The translations under genes and the position numbers were made by a program. A model generated the notes under the pieces. That model worked only from the letters and a program-made list of their open reading frames with translations. It ran no database searches and had not been told where the DNA came from. Of a DNA stretch of 64,000 nt, positions 10,631-22,659 are shown one piece after another; position 1 is the first letter of the stretch, and every line of letters begins with the position of its first letter. Source of the DNA: Nannobrachium achirus (lineage: Eukaryota; Chordata; Actinopteri; Myctophiformes; Myctophidae); the NCBI GenBank assembly GCA_963921795.1, contig OY997641.1, positions 72,406,272 through 72,470,271 of the forward strand. The letters run 5' to 3'.

Positions 10631-11117
10631 AATGATCCCTGACTAATACGACAAATATGCCTTAATACATTATAATTGTCCTCTATAACTACAATGTAAA
10701 ATTAAAAACACCTCAATTATTTTATTTCTTCTAGAAATAGCTAATATTTCACTCAATAGGGGAAATGCCCGTCGCAAGTTGATGATGTCATAAATGTCAA
10801 GTGTGATCTATCCCTATGGAATTTATGGCATGCATGTGAAAATAAAAACAAACGTAATACTTCCTATGGTTAATATGAGCATCAAATCAATATTTCAAAT
10901 GTGTTCGTGTTTTGTTTTTTTGCACATGCATGCCATAAAAATGACACATGACATTTATGACATCATCAACTTGCGACAGGCATTTCCCCTACTGAGTGAA
11001 AGATTAGCTATTTCTAGAAGAAATACAATATTTAAGGTGTTTTTAATTTTACATTGTAGTTATAGAGGACAATTATAATGTATTAAGACATATTTGTCGT
11101 ATTAGTCAGGGATCACT
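10631..11117. mobile_element. Palindromic TTAA MITE with empty site in unit 3
   Basis: Arms AATGATCCCTGACTAATACG and the reverse complement AGTGATCCCTGACTAATACG extend about 200 bp each. TTAA is at 10627-10630 and 11118-11121. Unit 3 near 58862 reads GCCGATTTAAGGGGC with one TTAA and no insert. Confidence 0.88.
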
Positions 11118-11121
11118 TTAA

Positions 11122-13090
11122 GGGGCAAACGTCTACTTTGTCTTTTGGGTCTTGAGCTACAAAGTTTGGAACAGCTGCTATAGGCTATTATATTCATCAA
11201 AATAGCATAAAAACTACACCAAAATCGTCATGAAGATTCATTTCATATTATGTACAGCAGTATAGTCTCACCAGAGAAACGGATGCGTTTCGGCCCGGCG
11301 GCCTTCGAGTTTTGAAATGCTGAGGAAGGCGTTTTTTCATCCCAGTTACCCAGTGATTTCCGTGGCCAAATAATATAGGCCTACACATTAATTTGGGGGT
11401 CCTTGACGTTAATTATGTTTGAGAACCACGGATCCTTAAGTTAATATCACCAGGGGCCATTCTAAGATGAAAGACTGGAGGTATGTTTTGAAATATAGAT
11501 GATATAATCAAATACAATTATTATTGTGCGTTTGCGTGTTTCATGGTCCTTGTATGGTTACACACATAAATGTTACCCCACATTCATTGGTGATGATCCA
11601 TTTGCATGTATGTTACTCTATGTTGGTATAGATCCATTTGTCTTTATCCACGTGCGGTGTGGGGTATTCCTACACAGCTGTAGAAAAGGAAATGAAACAG
11701 AGTTACAGTTAATATTTTAAACAGGATACTGTGTCATTAAACATGCAGTATAAAACGCAGTAGGCCTATGATTCCTTGAGTGTTGACTGAATAAATGTAT
11801 TCACATGTAGCTCATTCAGTTTGTAGGCCTATATTCATTAAGTTCAGCTTTCATCTCAAAACATCCCAAGTATCTCTGGTCAGTTATAATTCTCTCAACA
11901 AACACTTGGGGCCCTATTTTTGACCATCCTAAACCCTAAATCCCTAAACTTCTTTACCATTTTCATTTTTTTTTTTAAATAGTTCAACTAGCTGATCTAC
12001 AACTAGCTGATCTACAGCTACCGTATAGAAACAAACAATCAGGATTTGACGGTGCATGAGCAGCAAGAGGCATGTGCAGGAGAAGCGGACCAGAACATGA
12101 TCTACAAGCTCACAACATGTCGATGTAGATCGGCTATGTTGAGTATTAAAAACGATATAATCAAAATAGTAACAATGCAAAGAAGTTTAGGGGTTTAGGA
12201 TTTAGCATGGACGAAAATGGGGCCCTTGGTCTCAAAATATAATTGATTTTGGACTCCGATGCAACTAATCAGTGTTAAGATTCTTTTCTCCGATTTTACA
12301 TTACATCATTTTGTTCATGTGAAGATTATATAAAAATGACAAATTGTTTATATAGCTGTAGATCAGCTAGCCCAGCTTTTTGAACTATTTAAAACATCTC
12401 CCTCCTATAGGTGTAAACAGGATCATGTGGGGGTTTCAGGAGATAGCCATTGCCATTGCCATTCTCAGCTGGAAGGAATGAGTGAGTGAACGCAGTATGA
12501 CGTCAGGCCCCGCCAGGCTAGGGGGAGGGGGAATACGGGATAGGGGATGTTTTTTTTTTTTGTTTTTTTTTTTTACTCATAATAATGTGCATTGTAATCT
12601 ACATGTGAGCCTCTGGGCTACTTCTATTTGAAAATGTAATAAAAATATTTGAAGAGAAAGATTATACTAAGATCTCAATGGCAATTATTTTTGCCACTTC
12701 TAGTTTTTCCCCCTGAAATGACACCTCTCTCTGGTTCCGATTTAAACAATTTGCTTCTCAAAATAAATGGCAATTTAAAACTTTACTGAATTAAAGAATT
12801 CATTGTTTCCGTTAATCAATTCAAAATTAATGTAAAAATATCAACAAAACATGTTGATATACATTTTGAATGGATGCTGTAATTCTATTGTCTGTTACAG
12901 AGGATTAAATTACTAAGCAGTTTTTTCTTTGAAATTATATTTTAAGTCTGTTTAAAAAGGATGTACTTTACCATTCACTTAGTCAGGGGACTTGATTACT
13001 TCATAGACATCTGTGTTGCCTAAAGGTAAATAAGCATTCATTTGGTGCTTATAAATGTTATTTCAATTTAATTTATTCCATTAATTCATA
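11122..13090. other. Non-coding spacer, paralogous to 39850-42300
   Basis: No coding gene recognised. It holds old hAT-like pieces (around 11380-11440 and 11940-12190, the latter with CTACAAGCTCACAACATG) and short homopolymer runs near 12550. The sister spacer carries an extra TTAA element at 41644-42256. Confidence 0.5.
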
Positions 13091-13364
13091 TTAAAAATAA
13101 CCAGATGTCAGAAATGTTCTTGACCGATGTGATTGGTTTAAAGACTGACCATGCTGTAGTGGGCAGTACACATGATCAGTAACTCCACTTTGATTGGTCC
13201 TCTGGTCTGCAGCTGAGCCCTGATTGGTGTCCTCATACTCAATGGGCCTGTTATTAAAATAAAATAAACATTTATTAGAAATGGCGTAATCAAGATGTAA
13301 TCTACTGCTGTCATGCATGTTGATGAATAGACAGAGTATTGTACTTACGTGATATAATCTGGAT
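13091..13364 (-). pseudogene. Possible cytoplasmic-tail exons of an immune-receptor-like gene
   Basis: On the minus strand a 16-nt mini-exon (13349-13364, acceptor TTTACAG, donor GTAAGT) joins in frame to a last exon (13091-13247, acceptor AATAACAG). The product reads DPDYITPIEYEDTNQGS and continues with DHVYCPL to a stop. Tyrosine-rich tails of this kind are typical of fish Ig-superfamily receptors. No extracellular or membrane exon was found, and the copy at 42320-42487 has lost the mini-exon. I read it as a gene fragment carried along with the duplication. Confidence 0.35.
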
Positions 13365-14146
13365 CTGTAAATTAAAAACAATACGTTTTACATATTATTT
13401 GATATCAAATAAAAACATATAAGTTATTTGTCAGTATGTTTTCTTCATGTTAAAGCAATCGGACACTTTGGCAGAGGAATGTTTTGGTTGCTTAACTACC
13501 TTGTCATGGAGAAACTAGTCCAATTAGGGAGATTGCTGCATCACACAGGTGATTAGAAATGAACTAGCCTGGGAACGATGCAAATTGGGAGCGATGCAAA
13601 TAAGGAATGCATGTCCTGCTGTTATGCAATACCCGTTATACCCATTGGGTGGTTCTGGGAAGTCTTTGTGCAATCACAAACATCTGGGGGGTAGCTAGTC
13701 TTCATACCCAATCCAATGACACCTAGTACTTTCAAAAACGAATAAGAAATACATTTGAGCTGATCAGATTATTTTTCATTGACATCAGCAAAAATCTTGG
13801 GCTGCCAGCATTAACAGCCAATAGCCACTTTTCCTTGGTAAATTCTAGTCTGCAAGAGCTTATGATTTGTTGTCATATCTCAAGAACTGTGTGACCATTG
13901 GTCATATAACTTGTGTTCTGTGTTCAGATAACCGAGGCCGTTCCAATGGCACCATGAACTGTACCATAAAAAATAAAAATAAAATAAATAAAATTGTAGA
14001 TCTGCTGCTTTTGTGGACAAACAACCGGCCATATCTCGAGTTTAGAACGTAACTGTGCCTTGTATCTTGCATTGCTGGATTCAGCATTCAAATGCCTTTC
14101 CAATTTGTATTTTAGCCTTTCATAGGAACAGGGGGGTTGTTTTTCA

Positions 14147-14149
<3 letters not shown>
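13365..14149. other. Non-coding spacer, paralogous to 42570-43370
   Basis: No gene or clear element edge is visible. The two copies are collinear and nearly identical. Confidence 0.5.
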
Positions 14150-14240
<91 letters not shown>

Positions 14241-14262
14241 TGTGTGTGTGTGCGCGCGTGCG
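14149..14262. repeat. (GT)n microsatellite
   Basis: About 50 GT units. The sister locus at 43370-43558 is longer and continues into a (GCGT)n tract. Confidence 0.95.
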
Positions 14263-15513
14263 TGCATGCGCTCGAAATACAAATATTAATATCAATAATT
14301 CAACGTTAAGACAACCCGGTTCGAGAGTGGTGTCTTCGGATCGGTCTCGGTGAGACGGACGCAATGGCACCTTCCTGGTTTACGTAGGACTAAGGGAACC
14401 AGAGAAAGGCAATGGGGAAGTTCTCAAAGAAATATACAGCAAATGTGCTGGGGAATTTGTTGGTTGAAAAACTGAAGCTAAAATAATCATAAAAAAATCT
14501 AAATATGGGCCTAAAATTAATAGACAGTTTCCTTGTACTCAGGGGAGTAAGGTGCACCCAGCTGTGCAGTGAATTTGAATGATAATATTGATGAATATAT
14601 TTAATATATTAATATATTATAAATAAGATGTTTGTGAAAAAGTGAAAAAATGTGAATAATGGCGCTGCGACGTTGAGGAAGTGACGGCTAAGACGTCCTC
14701 GGAATTCCGAACGCAATGGTGCGCCATTCAAGGACGCCGGACGCACCATTCGGCCGGTATCGCACATTCCCCACCAAAAAAAAATGAAAGAAATAGCATT
14801 TATGCTGAATTTTTAATAACTTCCCGGAAAAAATCTTCCATACAAAAATGTTATTTGCATTACGATCGCGGCGTCGAAATACATATTTAACTTCTCATAC
14901 ATATGTTGTTTTGCATATTATTGTAGGCTATAGCCTATTGTCTTTTGTCATTGAAAGTCTCGATGAACTGAATACAAAGGAATGCAATGGAAATGAGCCC
15001 TGGCTTTTTAGTTTTTTCTTTTTTTTACAATGTCGTCAATTAAATGAAGTCCCCTCACATCTGTGGGCAAATTACATCCTGCACATAATTCCACATCAAA
15101 CTCTGCTCTGAGTCTAATGATCATTACATCCTGATGTGAAAGAAAATGTGTCAAAAGAATAAAACATGACGGTTGTTATGCAGTTCTTTCTTTTTCTTTT
15201 TACCCCTTGTTATCCCCAATATAGTATTTACTCCAATTATTACTTAATTAACAATAAATATATTTAGTATAATTTTAAACTTGAAGTACAGAGCAATTTT
15301 CAGTCAGTTCTAAGTCTTAACCAAAATGGCTACTAGGCCTATCTCACAACATAATCACTAAAATATGCTATAAACATAAGGTGCTGGGAGTGAAAATTAT
15401 GAATATAATGTAGGGGTGCCTCGGATGAAAAGAATATTTATAGGGTTATAGTTACACATCTCCTCCACCAGGGGGCGAAAGGCATTAAAGCAACAGTGCC
15501 TGGATCCATTATT
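14263..15513. other. Spacer upstream of ZNF2 exon 1 with LINE tail and hAT remnant
   Basis: Collinear with 44129-45628. The stretch 14900-15110 resembles a LINE 3' tail (GAATACAAAGGAATGCAATG). The stretch about 15220-15460 is the interior of the hAT element that is complete at 45192-45530, with both ends lost here. Confidence 0.5.
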
Positions 15514-15560
15514 GCGCATGCGCTAAACATGTTGATCCGGAAGCCGGATCTTCCGGAAGT
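15514..15560 (+). promoter_or_regulatory. Candidate ZNF2 promoter with NRF1-like and ETS-like sites
   Basis: GCGCATGCGC at 15514-15523 matches the NRF1 palindrome. GATCCGGAAG and CTTCCGGAAG follow at about 15534-15560 and match ETS/GABP cores. No TATA box is evident. The same arrangement precedes exon 1 of ZNF3 (45629-45676). The start ATG is about 380 bp downstream. Confidence 0.55.
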
Positions 15561-15937
15561 AGAGTGTTTCTGGCGTGGCGTTTCCACAACAAAGGAACTG
15601 TTGGTGTTTCATGGTGGTTTTGGGACGCGACCAACGAATCTAAGCATAAAGGTGGTTGCCGGGGGGCAAGGAGCTCCGCTGTGTTCACTTGGACCGCGCG
15701 GAGGTGCCGAAAGTCGGGGGGACGAATATGTAGCCTACTATTCTGTCCCTATCAGGACATAACTCGGACGGACTTTGCAACGCTCCACACGGATACTCTC
15801 TTGCTGTAGCTATGTGGCGGTGTCTCACGTGGATCAAGTCCGCTTGAGTGTTGGTGTTTAGTTTCATGGTGGTTGGGAGTTGGGACACAGCGCGTGGTGA
15901 AAAGCTTCTCATATTAAAAGGAGTTAAAACGCTTCAA

Positions 15938-16154
15938 ATGGAGTCTGTACGGCTGAAGATAAATGAGCACATGGCGTCGGTGGGAGAGGAGATATTGTGT
16001 GTTTTGGAAAAGCAACAAAGTGTTGTTGTTTGTCGTGTGAAGCTCGATGTCAGAGTGTTTGTGTTGGAGCGCCTCCGTGCGGCCGCAGAGGTCATGTGCA
16101 GCCTCTTCCAGAGAGAGATGGAGACACTACACAACACCACACTACACACTGCAG
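15938..16154 (+). CDS. ZNF2 coding exon 1
   Basis: ATG 15938 to donor GTATGT, 72 codons plus one base. An upstream in-frame ATG (15848) is rejected as the start because ZNF3 has a 7-bp difference there that breaks that frame, while the frame from 15938 is conserved. Two helical modules are visible: NEHMASVGEEILCVLEKQ and ERLRAAAEVMCSLFQRE. Confidence 0.75.
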
Positions 16155-19100
16155 GTATGTCTGTTACACACACAACACCACACTACACACTGCAGGTATG
16201 TCTGTTACACACCCATCACCCAACTACACACTGCAGGTATGTCTGTTACACACTAGCTCCTTTCGGAACCCCTCACTCCACTGCTACGCAGCTCCGAGAT
16301 GGGGTTCCTACTGGTAGCATGCCGGTGTTATATTTTATGAAGAGACCATTTCAAAATGAGACGGCGTCGGTCGTCGTCCTAGAAACGGCAGATGTTGGAC
16401 ATGGCGACCAAACGCGAGGCTGTCCGCGTCAGTGCCTATATCAAAAATGTTCCGTTCACCATGTCAAAATACCGATCCGAATCTTGTTTAGATGAAGAAA
16501 TGTTAAATGTAGGACACTCACGTTGTCGCGCTGTGGTGGACCGTGGTGCTCCGTAGTTTGCGTTTTGTTGTTGTTTCAAACAGGAAGACAAACAAACCAC
16601 TTCTTCCTGTCACTGTGTCTAACAATATGTTTTATAAATAAAACTATTTGCCATGAGTAAACATGTGTCACGTAGGCTCCATTCATTATTCAGACCATTA
16701 AAGCGTACAAATAAACGCATCAATAAATTAATGAATACAAATAATCCAAAAAAAAAAAAAAAAAAAGTTTCAACGGGATTCGATCTCCTCTCATTCTCGG
16801 CATAAAATCACCGTTTCAGAGCATAGACCGCTGCACCACGATGGGCACGCATGTTGTCGTTTGTACCCCCCATACAGAGTAAAGACAAACAGCCTTCACA
16901 CACAGACGACATGGATTAACTTGAGACATTGACTCTGCATTTCCAACTCGGCTGTTTAATAGGCAACCGATTTGTCTCAACATCTCACTCGCCATCATTC
17001 ATCAGATTTAGTCTTCATGGTATACAGCCTACTTGGAAATTGTAAATATGACGCATGATATAAAGTTAGTCTAGTCAAAAAATTGTATCCTATAAAATGT
17101 CAAATAGGACCAAAAACCCATCTTTACTAGCAGGAGCTGTGGCGCAGTGGATCAAGATCAAGCAGAGGATTCAAGCACCGGAGGTCGTAAGTTCGAATCT
17201 CACTCAAGATGTCAATGATAATGTCAAATCTAATACTGTATGTCTTAACACTGATAGCCTGATAAATCAGTCCGCATAACACCAACAGGTGGGTGCCAGG
17301 CAAGGCACCTGAGGCATTACAGTACCATAAAGATGGCTCATTTACAGAGGAACCACTTTCGATATCTCATATAACATTGAAAGACAGACGGATAAAAGTA
17401 GGTACTCTATAAAGGGAATTCAGTAACAAAGGGGTAAACAATAAAAAAAGCAGTTATAAAAAATAATAATAATGAAGTGAAGTGTGAAGACAAACAGCCT
17501 TCACACACAGGGGATTAACTTGAGACATTGACAGTGCATTTCCAACTCGGCTGTTTAATAGGCAACCGATGTGTCTCTCAACATCTCACTCGCCATCATT
17601 CATCAGATTTAGTCTTCATGGTATACAGCCTACTTGGAAATTGTAAATATGACGCATGATATAAAGTTAGTCAAGTATAGCAACTCGAACTGGTATAAAA
17701 AAAGACAAAGCCCCTCCCCCTGACCATAGACCAAGGCATATACACCAGCCTATATACTGAATGCAGCTATTAGTTCTTTTAACATGGCTGGGATGTCTAG
17801 CTGAGCTAGGCAAGCATATACCTACCTCCCTCTTGCCTTTGGAAATATCTCCTATTTCACGTCATTATTATTTTTTTTTAGAACTGCTTTTTTTTTATTG
17901 TTTACCCCTTTGTTACTGAATTCCCTTTACAGATTACCTACTTCTATCTGTTGAATGTCAATGACAGATAATTAATGTCTTCAGTTCTATGTACAGTATA
18001 TATATGGTTCTGTCTGCGTTTACTGAAATGTACAAACCGAGTTATGCCACAGGGAGGCGCTACAGTGCCACAGTACTTCAGGTACACTCCTTATATGGGC
18101 CTGTCACTTCCTGTAGGAAGCACAGGAGTTGAGCTGCTGTCGCACTGCATGCGTCCAGCTAATAAAAGATGCCATGCTTGGCTGAATATGATTCCTCTCT
18201 CCATTGCCTTCTTCACCCGAATGCAACGTGCTGCTAAGAAGAGTAACTCAACACTATCCGTCTGTCTTTCAATGTTATGAGATATCGAAAATGGTTCCTC
18301 TGTAAATGAGCCAAAAAGCTGACTAGGATTTCCCTTTAGTTGACCTTGTACCAGTCATTTGACTGTCATGAAATTATAACAAAATCTTAGTCTGAAGTTA
18401 GCCTTTTTTGAATACTGTTTTTTGTTTTTATTGATATTTATTTTGTATTAATTAACCCCAATGTAAGCAAGCCATTGTGCTTTCTTTGATTTTAAATCCT
18501 ATAGTAGACCTTGTATCTGAAATGTACTGCCCTGTACTTTTCTTATGCAAACTTCTAATTATGACATCTATTCAGACAGTTTATAGCATGACCTCATAAC
18601 TGACCTCATGAACAGTCTAATTTTAAGGTGATTTGATGTAATCACCTAGAAGTTGTAAGCCTATGTTAGAAGATGCAGTTGCAGCCGTTGCACAGAGGCT
18701 AGGCATGTCCACTTAGACTTGACAATATTATCCAGGACAGCCCTATGCTCTGATAGTCACTATATGTACATGAAATTCCCCCATTACACAAAGAGCAAAT
18801 AAAGAGTACCAAGTAAATCACACAACCACATGATTCAAAAGTAGCATTCTTTTATTTGTCACATACCATACATGGCACACAAGAGTACGATTCTTGCCTT
18901 TACAGTCTCTTCTACAGTGTAACAATAATTTACCACGAAAGGGCCCAAACGGGCACATTTCTGATTGCTCCTGATCAGTGATACATTGCAGTATGCTTCT
19001 GTGTATCAGGTTGTAACCTTTACAAATACATCATAATGTACTTTTGTAGGGTTGAACGTAAAGTTTAGTCATTTAGCAGATGCTTTCATCCAGAGAGACT

Positions 19101-22100
19101 TACAATAAGCAGGGTACACTGCAACAAGACAAACGTTGCCTCAGCAAACTGTGAGAACAATTAATAATCTGCATTCTGCAGACTCCAGGGTTTTAGATAA
19201 TAATGAACCTAGCATCTGTCAAAATTGCATGCCACGTAAATAGGCCTCCAATGTTAACCTTTGCAGAAGTCTGCATGGTCATCCAGACTAGGTCTATTTT
19301 TTTATCCCACAATTTTGTAACCCATTTTTCACTCAGTGCCAATTGCTCAAGATATCATCTTGGGCACTGCTCTCCCTCTGCCAACCTGGGGAGCCTGAAA
19401 CTGAGCTCATGCTTCCTTCAATGCATGAGGAGTGAGCAGGCCCTTATCAGGTCGGCTTTTTGGGGCCAAAAGAACAAAAATAAAGTAAAGTAAACACACA
19501 CACCTAGTGTGCAGTGATTAAACAAAACACACACACCTAGTGTGCAGTGATTAAAACAAAACACACACACCTAGTGTGCAGTGATGAAAAAAAAACACAC
19601 ACAACTAGTGTGCAGTGATGAAAAAAACAAAAACACACACCTAGTGTGCAGTGAGTGATGACTGGAGGTGGAGTGGAGATGGGCAGCATTGTGATTCCAC
19701 TGGGTTATGTGCAGGTTGGGCAGGCATAATCCTCCTTTAGATTCGGCTTATCTGCACATACCCAGTGGAACCACAATGAACATGTCGAGCACTGAATCTG
19801 TAAAAAGATGGATACATTGTTATTATTATTATGTTTTTATTTATTTAAAAAAAATTGCTCTCCATCTAAAGAACTTTAAAGGTTTCCTACCCAGTCATCT
19901 ACAGATGCCTTTCCCGGAGGAGTTTCCTCCCCACACCACCTGCATATGCTGGACATGTCATCTGTAAAACATATTTTGATTTAAGTGAAGTCAAATGTTT
20001 TGGTGAGGCGCGCACACACACTACAGTAGGTGTGTCTGTGTATACTGTAAATCTGATAGAAGCGTACCAGAGTCCTCAAGGAGATTCAGGGCAATGCTTG
20101 TTCTCATCTCCTTGAGGTCTCCCAGGAGGCCCTGCTCCACCCCAGGAGTGGCCAGGATCAGGTGCTCAGCCATCTTAGAACACAGGTTAATGTTAGCTGC
20201 GTTATTTTACAATGTATTAAAGTGTTATTTGAACACATATTGTAGGCTATATAATCTTACTTTGCAAACAAACACCCCACAGGAAACGGCGTCTCTTTGC
20301 GCAGGATGAGAGACGGTTTCACACTGCCAATGTGAGATGGTCCCGCCTCTCATCCTGCGCATATAAGATCTGAGGAAAAAAAAACATTTCCCTTGTTACT
20401 TGCATATCAGAAACCATGGAACATACTTGAAGCACTATACATTTAGGAGTTACTTGCCTTGTTACCGTTTGGCAGTGTTGGATCTCTGCATGTGTTGCTC
20501 CCAAGGGGTTGATGTAAATGCATGTATTGTCTTTGACATACATCACCTTCAGCAGATAGGATACTTTAATACTTCAAAAGATTAGTTGTAAATATCGTTG
20601 CATAATTTGCATTGATTAAAGTTCACTTACTACTAGAGTGTAGTGGTCGTTCTTCTGGACCACTCCCATGAGCACGTCAAATGCAAGGACATCGATCTGC
20701 AATTGATAATTACATTTGGGACTATGGTGTGATCATAACCCAGACTTTTAAAAGCAAACATTATACTTACGTTTTTTACCCCCCTACGCTTTTGCTCCCA
20801 CAGCAACTGCATCTCCGCGATGGAGAAAACATGGATGGCCTTTTGGGCCCTTTTGGCCACCCATGTCAGGTATGCATTTATTGTCTACACACAAAAAAAA
20901 TGTATAGAATTAAAAATCACTTTAATATCAATTACAACACTTGCTCACAAAACAAGACTTACTGCATCGGTGAGCTTTTCCCTTGGTGCCACACTTAGCA
21001 GGTCAAGGGTGAGTAGTGGGTATGGGCCCATTTTTGCCCACACTACCACACCCTTGACGGCCCCGGTCCATATATCGTTGAGGACTAAAGAAAAAGAAAA
21101 AAGTTGTCATTTGATATTGTAGATGGCATTATTATTGTTGATGTTACATTATTGAATGGGATTTACCAATGGCGTTAGGGCTGCAGGTTTGAGGGCTGGA
21201 GGTGGTGTGGAGGGGGCCAGGTGGTGGGGACTGGTGGCCAGGAGGAGGCCCAGAGGGGCTGAATGGTGGTGGAGGTGGAGGTGGTGATTGGTGGACAGGA
21301 GGAGGCCCAGAGGGGCTGAACGGAGGCTGTGCAGGCCCAGGGTCCAGGCCAGGAAGAGGGCTGGAGGGACAGGGTGACAGTTGGGGAGGGTGGGGAGCAG
21401 GAGGCTGACATAAAGGGGAAAGTGGTGGAGGGGGTTGAGCCAAAGAAGAGGTTCCAGCTAGCTTAAGCTTTGCTGGAATCCTCTCCTCTGGCTCTACAAA
21501 GCGTTTTAGCTGGTCCAAATTAGCAATACGCTTCTCATGTTTGGTCCCGACCAAGTACACCACTTTCCCCTTTATGTCAGTGATGGTAAATGGCCCCAGC
21601 ATCTCTGGGGCCATTTTCCCACCCTTCCTCTGCTCCTCCCTGATGTTCTTTTTCAGAACCTTCTCCCCAACTGCCAGGTGGTCATCCCTGCCCTGCTCCA
21701 GCTTCCTCTTCCTGACCCTGTCCTGTTGTTTTCGGACATTGGCCTGCACAGCCTCATAGACTGCTGGCTGTCTGTTCAGCCCCTCACAGACCTCCTCCTG
21801 CATCACCAACTCCTCTATTTGCTCTGCTGTAACCTAAAGTACAGAAACGCCAGGTGGGGTTAGTGGTTCTCAATTTTATTTATGTCAAGGACCCCAAAAT
21901 CAATGATTTTGCAATAAGCATTTTGGGAAAATAGCACATCTACAAGCTCACACTATGTTGCAATATGTTGAGAGATTGTAGATTGGACATTTTCTAATAG
22001 CAAAGCTAGAGAGGGGGTTAACATGATTTGGTGCTCTGGTACTAACTGTGTCATAACAAATGGAGCCACTTACTTCATAGTCCTCACGGACCTGTGTTGG

Positions 22101-22627
22101 CAATCTCGCCTCCCTACCAAACAGTAGGTAGAAGGGAGAATACCTAGTTGTAATATGCATCTTCGTCCTGAGGGCAAACATTGTGGCCTGCAATATTGTG
22201 TGCCACTTTTTCGGGTGGTCTGCACACATTGCAGTCAGGGACCTGCATGAATATGTCCACATTACATACATAGGCATTCAGAAGGATTTAATGTAGTCTA
22301 CAGCAGTGTACAGTCAACAACATGAGGTGTATCTGCCAATTTGACATTATGCAACTTACCTCTGGATGGAGTGGTTCATTTTTTCGACCTGTCCATTGGT
22401 CTGGGGGTGGTACGGAGCTGAAAAGCTGCGGGTTATCCCCAGCTCCTCGCAGAGTTTGTCATTCACCTAAAATTATGGGGAATTTTTTTTTTTTTTTTTT
22501 TCAATTTTTTTTTTTGAAAAAAATAAAAAATGGACCTCCAACAATGTACTAGGCATGATCAGATTCCTAGCAACGGTATGACCCCCCCCCCCCCCCCCCA
22601 ATACACAACAACAACAACAACAACTAC

Positions 22628-22659
<32 letters not shown>

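Noticed and set aside
13924-14370. His-Thr rich ORF on the minus strand
   Set aside because: It is translation of the (GT)n microsatellite.
15848-15937. Upstream start codon extending ZNF2 exon 1 by 30 residues
   Set aside because: A 7-bp difference in ZNF3 breaks this frame, while the frame from 15938 is conserved.
17134-17212. Functional tRNA gene
   Set aside because: Only A and B boxes are convincing; the arms do not form a good cloverleaf, and the context is repetitive, so a SINE is more likely.
19494-19655. CRISPR-like array
   Set aside because: Spacers are A-rich and variable in length, the repeat is CA-rich simple sequence, and the genome is vertebrate.
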